A stretch of 64,000 bases of DNA from Pedobacter sp. MC2016-24 (GCF_015223055.1 NZ_JADFBX010000021.1:27203-91202); one strand, 5' to 3'. Shown: positions 8,485 to 19,413, numbered from the stretch's first letter. Numbers and translations: made by a program. Notes: a model not told the origin generated them from the letters alone.

Positions 8485-11400
8485 ATGATCAAGCTATTCA
8501 CCCTGCAGAACCTATGTAAGCGGCTGTTACTTTTTGTAGTTGCTTACCTTTTCTCGTTTGCAGCATTTGGTCAGTTTTCTTTTGATCATTTGTCTGTAAC
8601 CAATGGCCTGTCGCAAAGCACGGTGTTGTCTATCTGTAAAGATAGCAGGGGGTATCTGTGGTTTGGAACTAGGGATGGTTTGAACCGTTATGATGGGCGG
8701 GCTTTTAAAATTTATCGGAGTGACCCCGAGGATGTTCGTACGATCAGCGCCGAGGATTATGTTTCTTCCATAGTAGAAGATAAAAATAAACAGCTATGGA
8801 TTGGTACCCAAAACGGGCTCAACCGCTATATTCCGGAAACAGATTCTTTTGAGCGGATAATTTACAATCCGAAAGATCCGAACAGCATCAGTGATAAAAT
8901 TGTTCTTGCTATGCTGGCCGACCAGAAAGGGCGAATCTGGTTTGGAACCAATTTGGGGCTGAGTATGCTGGAAAGTCCGGGTAGCAGAAAGTTTAAGAAG
9001 TTTTTTAAAGCGGACGGACTTGCTGGTAATTCCATTTACGCTTTGGCGGAGGACCGCAAGGGTAACATCTGGGTAGGAAGTTCAGAAGGCTTAACCAGGA
9101 TCAGTAAAAATAATCAACAATATGTTTTTAAAACCTTTGTAAATCGTGCCTCGGATGCATCCAGTATTAGTGGGAATTCGATTAAGGGCATCGCCGAAGA
9201 TCAACAGGGGCGTATTTGGGTGGGTACAGAAACAGAAGGCCTGAATTTATTTCAACCCGAAACAGAAAGCTTTATCCATTTTAAACACAGCCCGCTTTCA
9301 TTAAACGGAATCAGCAATAATTTTCTTCGTAAAATTATGATTGCCAAAAATGGTGCAATCTGGATTGCTACGATGAATGGCCTGAATATTTTAGACCCTA
9401 AAACACTAAGGTTTACGAGCTATGTACATGATGCAGACAATCGAAAAAGTCTGAGTGACAATTCCATTAAGGACATCTATGAAGATGACCAGGGCTCCAT
9501 TTGGGTGGGGAGCATGTTTGGTGGCATCAACGTAGCTCACCGAAATACCATTCCTTTTACCGTTTATAAATACAATAAATATAAAAATAGCATCAGCAGT
9601 GACATCATCAGCGTAATTGCCGGAGATGCTGATGGCAATTTGTGGATCGGGACTGAAGGGCAGGGTTTGAACCATTATAATTTTAAGACCAATCGGTTCA
9701 CACATTATGTGAGCGATCCGAGGAACCCGGGAAGTCTGGGCTCAAATACCATCAAGGCAATTTATAAAGATCGTAAAGGACGCATTTGGATTGGCCTGTT
9801 CCAAGGCGGTTTGGAACGCTTCTTGCCCGAAAGTGGGCAGTTTAAACATTACAGGCCAAGGCCTGATCAGCCCAATTCTTTAAGTTATGGCTATGTAAGT
9901 AGCATCAGTGAGACCGATCAGGGTATCTTGTTAATCGGAACTTCTTCTAAAGGATTAAACCTGTTTGATCCGGAGCGGGAAACATTTACCGTCATCAATG
10001 ATCTTCCGGATAGAGGTTTGCAACTTACCAGCAGCTATATCCGGTTTGCTTATCAGGATTCAAAACGAAACTTGTGGGTAGGAACACCCCGCGGACTCAA
10101 TTTACTGAAAGCTGGGAAAAGCCAGTTCCAATACTTTTTCAAAAGTTTAAAACATGCGGATAGTTTGCATTCGAATCAGATCAGCTGCATTCGTGAAGAC
10201 CGTAAAGGGAACATCTGGATTGGATCGATGCGCGGCGGCTTAAGTTTGTATCAGCCCAAAAAAGAAGCTTTTGTTACTTACACCAAAGTTGATGGCCTGG
10301 CGAGTGACAATATCATTGATTTGCTGGATGACAATGATGGCAATCTGTGGATCAGTACAGATCGTGGATTGACTAAGTTTGATCCGCTAAAGAAAACCTT
10401 TAAAAACTACAATGTTACAGATGGTTTGCCTGCCAATGAATTTAATGTGAACTCTGCCTATAAAGATAAGCAGGGGCGACTTTATTTTGGGAGTTACAAT
10501 GGCCTTGTCGCCTTTACCCCGAAGGATATTAAAGAAAATGCAGTGGTTCCAAATGTTGTCTTTTCAGGATTGAAACTCTTCAATAAGCCTGTCGGCATCA
10601 ATGGTCCGGATCACTTGTTAAAGGCAGACATCAGCTTCAGCAAAACAATCACCTTTAGTGCCAGTCAGAATATTTTTACGATCGATTTTCTAGCCTTAAA
10701 TTATATTCAGCCGCAGCGCAACAGGTATGCCTATCAACTGGAAGGTTTTGAAAAGGATTGGAATTACGTAAGTATTCCAACAGCTACTTATACCAATTTG
10801 CCCTCAGGAAAATATAAATTACTGGTGAAAGCGAGTAATAATGACGGACTTTGGAGTAGCACGCCCGCAAGTATAGAAATCAGGATTTTACCTCCTTTAT
10901 GGCGCACATGGTGGGCTTATACCCTGTATATTATGGCCATCTCGGCAGCACTTTACTACGTGCTTCGCTTTACCAGAAAGCAACAGCAATTGAAATCTGA
11001 ACTTTACTACGAACATTTAAACAGCGAGCGGCAGGAAGAATTGTACCAGATGAAGCTGGATTTCTTTACCCGGATCTCTCATGAAATCAGGACACCATTG
11101 ACACTGATTTTTGCCCCACTTGAAAAACTGATCCGTGAAACCAAAGAGAATTCAGCGGTAAGTATTCCCTTACAACAGGTGAAAAAGAATGCGGACCGTT
11201 TGCTGCGGTTGATTAGTGAATTGCTGGATTTCAGGAAAATTGAAACTGGAAATGTCAGGTTGCAGGTATCCGAAAATGAGTTTGTAGGCTTTTGTCGCCA
11301 GATTTATGCCGCTTATGAAAACCTGGCAGAACTTAAACGGATCACTTATCAATTTAACTGCCAGGAGGAAATCATTCCACTCTATTTTGATCCTGCCCAG

Positions 11401-12609
11401 TTGGAGAAGGTCTTTTATAACATTTTATCCAATGCCTTTAAATACACACCAGAGGGTGGAAAAATCACATTCATTGTACTTAAGGATGATGATCTGGTTA
11501 AGGTGAGCATTGAAGACAACGGTATCGGCATCCCTGCTGAGGTTCTGGATAAGATATTTAACAACTTTTATCAGGTTAAATGGACCGGTAGCAGCCATGA
11601 GGGCTGGGGCATTGGACTGGCTCTGGTTAAAAATATTGTTGAACTGCATAAAGGACAAGTTTCAGTCTCCAGTGAAGCCGCAGTCGAAAAAGGGCATGGC
11701 AGAACCAGTCTTTCTGTTACACTGAAGCTGGGTAATGCCCATTTTACTGCAGAAGAATTGGTTTCCGATACCTTGCAGCAGGCAGTGAAAGAAACTATTG
11801 TTGCACCGGAGGAGCAAATTGGGCCTAGGCTGAATTCCGAAGCCTCAGAAAAAAAGCAGACCATCCTGGTTGTCGAAGATAACGATGAGCTTCGTGGCTT
11901 CATCGTACAGTCGCTCTGGGCCAATTATCGGGTACTGGAAGCTGTAAATGGTGTTGAAGGTTCCGAACAGGCATTTAACCACCTTCCGGATCTGATCATT
12001 AGCGACGTTAGCATGCCCGAGATGAACGGGTTTGATTTCTGCTCAAAGATTAAGCAGGATGAAAATACCAGTCACATTCCGGTAATCATGCTGACGGCAA
12101 TGGCTACCACCTCACAACAAATAGATGGCCTGGAAGCCGGTGCAGATGTGTACATGACCAAGCCTTTTAGTCTGCAGATATTGGAACTTCACATCAGGAA
12201 TCTGCTACGTGCCCGGGAGGAATTGAGGCAGAAGTATGTAAAGCAAATTATGCTTACGCCGAGAAAGCTGGAACTTGTATCGCCGGATGAAAAGTTTTTG
12301 AACAAACTGATGGCCTTGATTGAGGCCAGGATGGAAGATCCGGATTTTAATGTATCGACACTGGTAGATCAGATTGGCATGAGCCAGACGGTGCTGTACA
12401 AAAAGATCAAAGCATTGACAGGATTGTCCATCACAGACTTCATCAAATCCCAGCGTTTAAAAAGAGCGGCACAATTGCTTAGAGAAAATCAAAGGAGCAT
12501 TTCAGAAGTGGCTTATGCTGTGGGGTTCAACGACCGCAAGTATTTTAGCAAGGAATTCAGGAAGCAGTTTGGCGTAGCACCTTCAGAATACCACCAAAAA
12601 ACAGATTAG
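8485..12609 (+). CDS. Hybrid two-component system sensor/regulator (HTCS)
   Basis: This 1374-residue single-chain regulator senses glycan breakdown products in the periplasm and activates the locus. After a signal or anchor segment, about 14 two-component propeller repeats (LWFGTRDGLNRYD, IWVGTETEGLNLF and similar) run to roughly residue 690. A Y_Y_Y domain and a membrane segment near 815-830 (WWAYTLYIMAISAALYYVL) follow. The kinase H-box is FFTRISHEIRTPL with His866, and the ATPase has DNGIGIP and GWGIGLALVKN. The receiver domain has EDNDELR and phospho-acceptor Asp1174 (SDVSMPEMNG). An AraC-type DNA-binding domain ends the protein. All catalytic motifs look intact. Its position between the two halves of the locus supports control of this locus, with chondroitin- or hyaluronan-derived disaccharides as likely ligands (inferred). 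Confidence 0.96.
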   Translation: MIKLFTLQNLCKRLLLFVVAYLFSFAAFGQFSFDHLSVTNGLSQSTVLSICKDSRGYLWFGTRDGLNRYDGRAFKIYRSDPEDVRTISAEDYVSSIVEDKNKQLWIGTQNGLNRYIPETDSFERIIYNPKDPNSISDKIVLAMLADQKGRIWFGTNLGLSMLESPGSRKFKKFFKADGLAGNSIYALAEDRKGNIWVGSSEGLTRISKNNQQYVFKTFVNRASDASSISGNSIKGIAEDQQGRIWVGTETEGLNLFQPETESFIHFKHSPLSLNGISNNFLRKIMIAKNGAIWIATMNGLNILDPKTLRFTSYVHDADNRKSLSDNSIKDIYEDDQGSIWVGSMFGGINVAHRNTIPFTVYKYNKYKNSISSDIISVIAGDADGNLWIGTEGQGLNHYNFKTNRFTHYVSDPRNPGSLGSNTIKAIYKDRKGRIWIGLFQGGLERFLPESGQFKHYRPRPDQPNSLSYGYVSSISETDQGILLIGTSSKGLNLFDPERETFTVINDLPDRGLQLTSSYIRFAYQDSKRNLWVGTPRGLNLLKAGKSQFQYFFKSLKHADSLHSNQISCIREDRKGNIWIGSMRGGLSLYQPKKEAFVTYTKVDGLASDNIIDLLDDNDGNLWISTDRGLTKFDPLKKTFKNYNVTDGLPANEFNVNSAYKDKQGRLYFGSYNGLVAFTPKDIKENAVVPNVVFSGLKLFNKPVGINGPDHLLKADISFSKTITFSASQNIFTIDFLALNYIQPQRNRYAYQLEGFEKDWNYVSIPTATYTNLPSGKYKLLVKASNNDGLWSSTPASIEIRILPPLWRTWWAYTLYIMAISAALYYVLRFTRKQQQLKSELYYEHLNSERQEELYQMKLDFFTRISHEIRTPLTLIFAPLEKLIRETKENSAVSIPLQQVKKNADRLLRLISELLDFRKIETGNVRLQVSENEFVGFCRQIYAAYENLAELKRITYQFNCQEEIIPLYFDPAQLEKVFYNILSNAFKYTPEGGKITFIVLKDDDLVKVSIEDNGIGIPAEVLDKIFNNFYQVKWTGSSHEGWGIGLALVKNIVELHKGQVSVSSEAAVEKGHGRTSLSVTLKLGNAHFTAEELVSDTLQQAVKETIVAPEEQIGPRLNSEASEKKQTILVVEDNDELRGFIVQSLWANYRVLEAVNGVEGSEQAFNHLPDLIISDVSMPEMNGFDFCSKIKQDENTSHIPVIMLTAMATTSQQIDGLEAGADVYMTKPFSLQILELHIRNLLRAREELRQKYVKQIMLTPRKLELVSPDEKFLNKLMALIEARMEDPDFNVSTLVDQIGMSQTVLYKKIKALTGLSITDFIKSQRLKRAAQLLRENQRSISEVAYAVGFNDRKYFSKEFRKQFGVAPSEYHQKTD

Positions 12610-12703
12610 TCACCCCAATTGAACTGATTTTTCGCCCTCACCTGGCTAAATTAAATTGAATATTTGAATCTTGTATGAACCTGTTTTCAAGAAAAGATCA
12701 AAT

Positions 12704-15700
12704 ATGAGCCGATGCCTTGTCGTTTTTTTGATGTGCTGCTTATTTGGCAAAACCTCCGCACAAATGCCAGTAGATATTTGTGAAACTACTGTTCCATCAA
12801 ACTGGAATGCTGGTAAAGGAAAGCTGCAACTGAGTTCCAGGCACTTCAAATCTGGTAATGAATCTATTGCCTGGAACTGGGATGAGTCAGCGCAGGCTGA
12901 TCTTGAAATCAGAGATACGGCACTATTACAGGTTGCAGACCAGGCGAGAAGTACTTTTGTGGTCTGGATTTACAATGAAATACCAGTTGATGACCATTTG
13001 GTCTTTCGATTTGGGGATGGAAAAAATACAAGCAGTAGTTTTCAATTTGGATTGAATTTTAAAGGCTGGCGTACAGCATGGGTAATGTACCATCGGGATA
13101 TGCAGGGCAAACCGGTTAAAAACATGAATACTTTGCGTATTGAGGCTCCGCGATCCGTTAAAAAAGGTACAATCTATCTGGATCAGATGTTGATGAATGT
13201 GACCATCAATCCGCGCTCACCCATGCGTGATGAACAATTGCCTTTTGTAAATCGGGAAGCAGACCGGGCGGCTAATGCCCATTGGACCGCATTGTACAGT
13301 TTCAGTCGCAATCCGCAGCGTCTGGCACTTCCGGCAGCCGTATCTGAAGTGGAAAAGCAAGAGATAGAAAAGATAACCAGCAGGTATAGAGCAGTGATCT
13401 TTCCGGCTGAGGAGCAGAAAGCGAAGATCAGCATGTCTGCTATTGAAAAATCATTTTTTTTCTGGAAAATCCAACGTAAAAGCGGTGTGATTACGGGTCG
13501 GCCGGTACATGCTACCAACGACGTAGAGCTGGTGTCTTTGTCGTCCTCCAATGCGGTAAAAGCACTTAATCAGGAAACTGATGTAAAAAAATATACGCAA
13601 TTCATGTTGCAGGTTGCACAGGCTTACCACAGTGAGGTCAGTACAGATGACAAAGGCCGGTTGGAAGGCTATTTTATGGATTTGCTGGATCATATGGATG
13701 ATCAGGGCTGGGCTTTTGGCAGTGGGATGGGAGCTTTGCATCATCACGGCTATAACCTGTCAGGATATTATTCTGCTTGTTTATTGATGAAAGATGTGAT
13801 CAAGCGGCATGGGGCATTGGAAAGAACTTTCAAAAGCATGGCCTGGTTTAGCGGGCTTGGCCGCTGTCTCCAGGCGCTGGATCAATTGCCTTCAAGCAAT
13901 ATTGACGTTTTCAATACACTGTTGGGGAGTATGCTTTCTGCCATATTGATAAGAGACGATTCTCCGGAAAAATTACGTTACCTGCAAAGCTATGCACAAT
14001 GGCTGTCAAAAAACATAGAGCCGGATCATACCATTGAAGGGGCTTTTAAACCTGATGGTGCAGTTTTTCATCATGGTAATTTGTATCCGGCTTATGGTAT
14101 TGGCGGATATACCGGGATTACGCCCATTGTATATGTATTGAGCAGAACCCGGTTTAGCCTGGATCAGGATGCCCGGGAAAGCTTGAAGAAGAGTCTGATG
14201 CTGATGCATTATTATACCAACCCCTATAAATGGCCGATCAGTGTGTCTGGAAGGCATCCGACAGGGGGCTGGAAAATTGCAGACCTGCCTTATGCCTATA
14301 TGGCCCTTTCGGGAAGTCCGGATGGTACACAGGAACTGGATCAGGATATGGCTTCAATATATCTGAGGTTAAATCCAAATAAACCGGGTAAATGGGGCCT
14401 GATGTTTAAAAAAGCAGGTATAAAGCCCGCAGCTTATCCTTCAGGACATTGGAACATGAACTTCGGCTTGTTTGACATTCACCGGAGGCAGGACTGGCTG
14501 TTGACTGTCAGGGGGCACAACCGTTATTTTGTTAGTCATGAGTCCTATCCCGGGGCCAACATGTATGGACGATATCTTGCCTATGGGCACCTGGAGGTTT
14601 CATTTCCGGCAAGTCATACAGATAGTGGAAGCCATTTTAAAGATGAAGGCTGGGATTGGAATAACATTCCCGGAACCACCACATTACATCTGCCCTTAAA
14701 TAAACTGAGGGCAAATGTGATCAATCCTGACGATTATAGCGGGATTGAAGAAATGTTAATTACCGATGAAATTTTTGCAGGCGGAACACATCTCGACCAA
14801 CAAGGTTTGTTCGCAATGAAGCTGCATGGCCATGATAAATACGATATGGGTACTTTTAGAGCGACAAAATCCTGGTTTATGTTTGATAGCCTGGTGGTTT
14901 GTTTGGGTTCTGGAATAAGCAATCAAATTGCGGAGTACCCTACCGAAACAACTATCTTTCAAAACTACCTTAAAAACAGCAGCGATTCAATCCTGGTGAA
15001 TGGAAAAGATTTCCAGGGCTTTCCGCGTGCACAGGAATGGAAAAACGATCGGGAACTTGCAATTTTGGATAACCGCGGGATCGGTTATTATATCCCTGAG
15101 GCTTCGGGGGTATTGCTGACAAAATCGAGGCAAACTTCGCGGGATCAGAAAGATAGCGGCCAAACCAGTGGTGATTTTGCCAAACTGATCTTTCAGCATG
15201 GTAAGGCACCTGTTAACCAGGGGTATGCCTATGCGATGCTGATCAAAACCAATCGAACAAAGTTAAATCAGTTGGTTGCAGCGCAAAAAAAAGGCCCTGG
15301 CCTGTATCAAGTTCTAAGACAAGATGGTGTGGCACATTCGGTGTGGTATGCCCCTGCCCGCATGACCGGACTGGCAATTTTTGGTGCAAAACAAAAGTTA
15401 GCAGATCCGCTGATCCTGGAAAACAACAGGCCGTGTTTAATCATGTACCAGACTCAAAAAGAAAAGCTCAAACTGGCCGTTACCGATCCGGATCTGGCTT
15501 TTTACACGGGGCCAGATGATAGTCCCTTAACGGCATCAGGAAAAAGAAAGGAAGTCAGTATTTATTCCCGAAATTGGTATAGGACGCCGTCAAACCCTGG
15601 CGTTGTTCAATTGTTGATTAAAGGGCGATGGAACCTGGCATCTGGTGACAAGGATGTAGAGCTTGTGCTGCAGCCCGATGGGAATACATTACTGAAAGTG

Positions 15701-15745
15701 ACATGCAGTTACGGAGCTGCCTCAACTATAGAATTAAAAAAATAA
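12704..15745 (+). CDS. Chondroitin sulfate ABC-type lyase (PL8)
   Basis: The 1013-residue protein is close in length to Proteus chondroitinase ABC I. A signal peptide (LFGKTSAQ) precedes an N-terminal jelly-roll carbohydrate-binding-like domain (about residues 20-180), then an alpha-toroid and beta-sandwich. The catalytic segment reads DGAVFHHGNLYPAY, placing His457 and Tyr464 seven apart as in ABC lyase I. VSGRHPTGG carries Arg517, and DEGWDWNNIPGTTTLHLPL is the conserved Glu/Trp junction. Family members cleave chondroitin and dermatan sulfates by beta-elimination. ATG at 12704 is preferred to the upstream TTG at 12671 because it starts directly at the signal peptide. The gene is followed after 4 bases by the sulfatase, so desulfation and depolymerisation are probably co-expressed. 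Confidence 0.92.
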   Translation: MSRCLVVFLMCCLFGKTSAQMPVDICETTVPSNWNAGKGKLQLSSRHFKSGNESIAWNWDESAQADLEIRDTALLQVADQARSTFVVWIYNEIPVDDHLVFRFGDGKNTSSSFQFGLNFKGWRTAWVMYHRDMQGKPVKNMNTLRIEAPRSVKKGTIYLDQMLMNVTINPRSPMRDEQLPFVNREADRAANAHWTALYSFSRNPQRLALPAAVSEVEKQEIEKITSRYRAVIFPAEEQKAKISMSAIEKSFFFWKIQRKSGVITGRPVHATNDVELVSLSSSNAVKALNQETDVKKYTQFMLQVAQAYHSEVSTDDKGRLEGYFMDLLDHMDDQGWAFGSGMGALHHHGYNLSGYYSACLLMKDVIKRHGALERTFKSMAWFSGLGRCLQALDQLPSSNIDVFNTLLGSMLSAILIRDDSPEKLRYLQSYAQWLSKNIEPDHTIEGAFKPDGAVFHHGNLYPAYGIGGYTGITPIVYVLSRTRFSLDQDARESLKKSLMLMHYYTNPYKWPISVSGRHPTGGWKIADLPYAYMALSGSPDGTQELDQDMASIYLRLNPNKPGKWGLMFKKAGIKPAAYPSGHWNMNFGLFDIHRRQDWLLTVRGHNRYFVSHESYPGANMYGRYLAYGHLEVSFPASHTDSGSHFKDEGWDWNNIPGTTTLHLPLNKLRANVINPDDYSGIEEMLITDEIFAGGTHLDQQGLFAMKLHGHDKYDMGTFRATKSWFMFDSLVVCLGSGISNQIAEYPTETTIFQNYLKNSSDSILVNGKDFQGFPRAQEWKNDRELAILDNRGIGYYIPEASGVLLTKSRQTSRDQKDSGQTSGDFAKLIFQHGKAPVNQGYAYAMLIKTNRTKLNQLVAAQKKGPGLYQVLRQDGVAHSVWYAPARMTGLAIFGAKQKLADPLILENNRPCLIMYQTQKEKLKLAVTDPDLAFYTGPDDSPLTASGKRKEVSIYSRNWYRTPSNPGVVQLLIKGRWNLASGDKDVELVLQPDGNTLLKVTCSYGAASTIELKK

Positions 15746-15749
15746 GCAT

Positions 15750-17144
15750 ATGATTAAAAATCGTTTCATTTTTGCCCTGCTGATCATCTTATTTACAAGT
15801 GCAAAGCCAGGATATGCACAAAAGCCGAATGTCATCGTTATTGTGAGCGATGATGCAGGTTATGTTGACTTTGGCTGTTACGGGGGAAAACAGATTCCTA
15901 CGCCAAATATTGACAGAATTGCCAGGCAAGGCATACTTTTTAAAGACGCTTACGTATCTGCGTCGGTATGTGCCCCATCCAGGGCTGGTATTTTAACCGG
16001 CCGTTACCAGCAGCGATTCGGTTTTGAACACAATACTTCCACTTTAATGGCCCCTGGATACCAGGTTACGGATGTTGGTATGGATCCTTCAGAACAAACC
16101 ATTGGCAATGAAATGCAGGCAAATGGCTATAAAACTATTGCCATCGGCAAATGGCATCAGGGAGATGAAAAAAAACATTTTCCGCTAAATCGGGGCTTTG
16201 ATGAGTTTTACGGGTTTACAGGCGGGCATCGCGATTTTTTTCCATATCAAGGCAAGCGCAGCGTGGAGCATGCTTTATATGATAACAATCAGGTAGTTCC
16301 CGAAAGCAGCATCACCTATCTTACAGATATGTTTACCGATAGGGCAGTTTCATTTATTGATCAGCATACCAAATCGCCTTTTTTTATGTATTTAGCCTAT
16401 AACGCGGTACATACGCCAATGAATGCTAAAAAAGACCTGATGGATCGTTATGCCAGTATTCCCGACACCGGTAGGTGCGCTTATGCAGCCATGATGACCT
16501 CATTAGATGATGGCGTAGGCAAAGTAATGGCTGCCCTCAAACAACATCACCTGGAGGAGAATACACTGGTAATCTTCGTGAATGATAACGGCGGAGCAAC
16601 GGTTAATTCCTCAGACAATGGTCCTTTACGTGGAATGAAAGGTTCCAAGTGGGAAGGTGGTATCCGGGTAGCTATGCTGATGAAATGGCCCGGGCACCTC
16701 GCAGCAAATAAAAGCTATAGCCTTCCTGTAAGTGCGTTAGATATTTTGCCCACCTCAATTGCTGCGGCTAAAGGGAAACAAAAGGGGCCAAAGAAATTAG
16801 ATGGGGTAAATTTGCTTCCCTACCTCACTGGCCTGAATAAACAAGCACCGCATGAGGCCCTCTATTGGAGACGTGGCGTTGCAGCAGCAATTCGCGAAGG
16901 AAAATGGAAATTAATCCGGGTTAAGGAAAATGTCTTACTATTCGACCTGGATAAAGATCTTTCTGAAACGGATAACCTGGCACCTAACTACCCTGAGCGT
17001 GTAAAGTCCTTATTGGAAAAGCTACATAAATGGGAAAAGGGTTTGGACAAGCCACACTGGACCAGTTCCTATGGAGATCAAAACCAGATCATCAAACACC
17101 GTATGGAAACGAAAGGACGTGAAATGGAAAAAATGTATCCCTAA
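15750..17144 (+). CDS. Secreted sulfatase of the formylglycine (S1) type
   Basis: Sulfatases of this family remove sulfate esters from glycans after a conserved Cys is matured to formylglycine. The signal peptide ends near PGYAQ. The metal site begins with VIVSDDAGYVDFGCYGG, the maturation motif is CAPSRAGILTGRY with Cys74, and GKWHQG, HTPMNAKK and NDNGG follow in the usual order. At 464 residues it is a standard single-domain enzyme. Gene position between an ABC-type lyase and a chondroitinase AC points to 4- or 6-sulfated N-acetylgalactosamine in chondroitin products, which is inferred. No anaerobic sulfatase-maturing enzyme is in the window, so maturation must come from elsewhere. Confidence 0.93.
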   Translation: MIKNRFIFALLIILFTSAKPGYAQKPNVIVIVSDDAGYVDFGCYGGKQIPTPNIDRIARQGILFKDAYVSASVCAPSRAGILTGRYQQRFGFEHNTSTLMAPGYQVTDVGMDPSEQTIGNEMQANGYKTIAIGKWHQGDEKKHFPLNRGFDEFYGFTGGHRDFFPYQGKRSVEHALYDNNQVVPESSITYLTDMFTDRAVSFIDQHTKSPFFMYLAYNAVHTPMNAKKDLMDRYASIPDTGRCAYAAMMTSLDDGVGKVMAALKQHHLEENTLVIFVNDNGGATVNSSDNGPLRGMKGSKWEGGIRVAMLMKWPGHLAANKSYSLPVSALDILPTSIAAAKGKQKGPKKLDGVNLLPYLTGLNKQAPHEALYWRRGVAAAIREGKWKLIRVKENVLLFDLDKDLSETDNLAPNYPERVKSLLEKLHKWEKGLDKPHWTSSYGDQNQIIKHRMETKGREMEKMYP

Positions 17145-17163
17145 CTGAATCAATCAAACTCAA

Positions 17164-19284
17164 ATGAAGAACCGAATGAAATCCATATTACTAACCTGTT
17201 TACTCGCCTTAGGGATGTTCAGGCCTGATTTGTCAAAAGCACAATCCGGTGATCCTGAGGCCTTGATTATGAGCCGGATTGCACTTGATCTGAAAAAGCC
17301 TGCGCGCTTTAATGACAGGCCTGCTGAAAAAAATCTGGCTACACTGCAAACCAATGGCAGCTGGGCAGGTATCGACTATAAAGATAAAACGATTACCAAC
17401 TGGGTGCCAAATGATCACTTGTTGAAGTTGCTGACCCTGATACAGGCTTATGTAGAAAAAGACAGTAAATACTATGCCAACGAAAAGGTTTTTGATTCGA
17501 TTGTGAAGGCATTCAGATACTGGTACGATCAGGACCCTAAAAGTAACAACTGGTGGCACAATGAAATTGCTACACCCCAGGCTTTAGGCGAGATGCTGAT
17601 CCTGATGCGTAAAGGGCAAAAACAGGTTCCGGCTGAGCTGGAAGCTTTGTTGATTGAACGCATGAAACGCGGAAATCCGGAAAAATTGACCGGGGCAAAT
17701 AAGACAGATGTTGCACTCCATTACTTTTACAGAGCTTTATTAACGGGAAATGAGGGGCTATTGGCCAGTTCTACTGCTGAGCTTTTTGATCCCATCAGGT
17801 TTGTGCATGATCAGGAAGGCCTGCAATACGATTATTCTTATCTGCAGCATGGTCCGCAATTGCAGATCTCCAGTTATGGCCTGGTATTCATCACCGGGGT
17901 TTTGAAAATGATCAATTATGTACAGGGTACACCTTATGCCATCAGCAATGAAAAATTGCAAATGTTTTCGACCTATTACCGGAACACTTATCTGAAAGCG
18001 ATCCGGGGGAGTTATATAGACTTCAATGTGGAGGGCAGAGGGGTAAGCAGACCTGATATTTTAAGAAAGCGCGGTGAGAAAAGCAGGTTAATTGTGGCAA
18101 CAATGGTTGATCCGATACACGCAGATGATTGGAAAAATGCCATCGCACGTACAGACAGCACAGCAGCACCCGATTATAAGATTGAACCTTTTCACAAGCA
18201 ATTTTGGAATGCAGATTACGTGATGCACCTTAGGCCCGGTTATTCTTTCAACGTGAGGGCTGTGAGCAACAGGACCAAACGTAGTGAGTCTGGAAATAAA
18301 GAGAACTTACTGGGCCGGTACCTGAGCGACGGAGCAACAAATATCCAGGTGCGCGGACCTGAATATTTCAACATTATGCCGGTTTGGGAATGGGATAAAA
18401 TCCCTGGTACCACCACCCGCGACTATGCCGCCGATCAGGCTACAACAAAATTCTGGGGTGAAGATGGAAGTACCGCTTTTTCAGGAGGTGTTTCTGATGG
18501 CGTGTATGGGGCAACTGCTTATAACTTGAGCTTTGACAGCCTTGCCGCAAAAAAAGCCTGGTTCTTTTTTGATCAGGAAATTGTATGTTTGGGGACAGGC
18601 ATACATAGCAATGCTTCTGAAAATATTGTGACTACAGTAAATCAGAGTTGGTTAAACGGAGATGTGCTGGGGTCGGCGATTAAAGGAACGTTTGGTAAAG
18701 GTAAAACATCGGTATTTAACAATGAAAAACAAAGCTGGGTTTTACATGATGGCATCGGTTATGTATTCCCAAATGAAAGTAAGGTAACTTTGAGCACTAT
18801 CAATCAAAAAGGAAACTGGTACCACATTAACAATTCACATCCCAAAACGGAACTTTCCGGTGATGTTTTTAAACTGTGGATCAATCATGGTGTAAAACCG
18901 GATGCGGGTAGTTATGCCTATGTCGTTTACCCGGGTATTAAAAACAGCCTGCCACTAAGCAATTTTAGCAAATCGGGTATTCAGATCATTTCCAACACCC
19001 CGCAAATTCAGGCTGTAGCCAATGAAAAATTGAATATGCTGCAAGTTGTATTTTACGAACCAGGTGTATTGACACTGGATGGTTACCTGGTGCAGGTAGA
19101 TAAAGCCTGTATTTTAATGATCAGGGACTTGAAGCAAAAGGCTGTAATTTCGATTGCAGATCCCTTACAAAAGGAAGACCGTGCTTTGGTTAGTATTGCG
19201 AATTTGTCGGCGGGTACAAAGAAAGAATACCCGGTTAATTTCCCAAAAAATGAATTTGCCGGTTCTACAATAACAGTTAGATAG
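17164..19284 (+). CDS. cslA: Chondroitinase AC (PL8), close homologue of the Pedobacter heparinus enzyme
   Basis: Chondroitinase AC depolymerises chondroitin 4- and 6-sulfate, and often hyaluronan, to unsaturated disaccharides. The 706-residue sequence is recognisably close to P. heparinus AC lyase throughout. Every catalytic residue falls four positions later than in that enzyme, consistent with a slightly longer leader: Asn179, His229 and Tyr238 (DYSYLQHGPQLQISSYG), the arginine segment YLKAIRGSYIDFNVEGRGVSR, and Glu375 (RRSESGNKEN-like). NNWWHNEIATPQALGEM is the aromatic substrate cleft. The signal peptide ends at SKAQ. The start could be Met1 or Met5. Similarity was judged from memory of the P. 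heparinus protein, so the percent identity is not stated. This is the firmest clue to the substrate of the locus. Confidence 0.95.
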   Translation: MKNRMKSILLTCLLALGMFRPDLSKAQSGDPEALIMSRIALDLKKPARFNDRPAEKNLATLQTNGSWAGIDYKDKTITNWVPNDHLLKLLTLIQAYVEKDSKYYANEKVFDSIVKAFRYWYDQDPKSNNWWHNEIATPQALGEMLILMRKGQKQVPAELEALLIERMKRGNPEKLTGANKTDVALHYFYRALLTGNEGLLASSTAELFDPIRFVHDQEGLQYDYSYLQHGPQLQISSYGLVFITGVLKMINYVQGTPYAISNEKLQMFSTYYRNTYLKAIRGSYIDFNVEGRGVSRPDILRKRGEKSRLIVATMVDPIHADDWKNAIARTDSTAAPDYKIEPFHKQFWNADYVMHLRPGYSFNVRAVSNRTKRSESGNKENLLGRYLSDGATNIQVRGPEYFNIMPVWEWDKIPGTTTRDYAADQATTKFWGEDGSTAFSGGVSDGVYGATAYNLSFDSLAAKKAWFFFDQEIVCLGTGIHSNASENIVTTVNQSWLNGDVLGSAIKGTFGKGKTSVFNNEKQSWVLHDGIGYVFPNESKVTLSTINQKGNWYHINNSHPKTELSGDVFKLWINHGVKPDAGSYAYVVYPGIKNSLPLSNFSKSGIQIISNTPQIQAVANEKLNMLQVVFYEPGVLTLDGYLVQVDKACILMIRDLKQKAVISIADPLQKEDRALVSIANLSAGTKKEYPVNFPKNEFAGSTITVR

Positions 19285-19413
19285 CTATGTTAACGAATTA
19301 TTACCCTCATTTAAATTAATTAGACACCCTTTATTTGGGCTGTTGATGCTCAAATTTGATTGAAGTAATCGAGGGGTTACAAACGAGCAAACCAAATTTA
19401 AACTTACTGAAGT

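Noticed and set aside
19303..19336. HTCS operator before susC made of repeated ACCCT motifs
   Set aside because: Two short ACCCT matches 23 bases apart are too weak to call an operator without comparative data.
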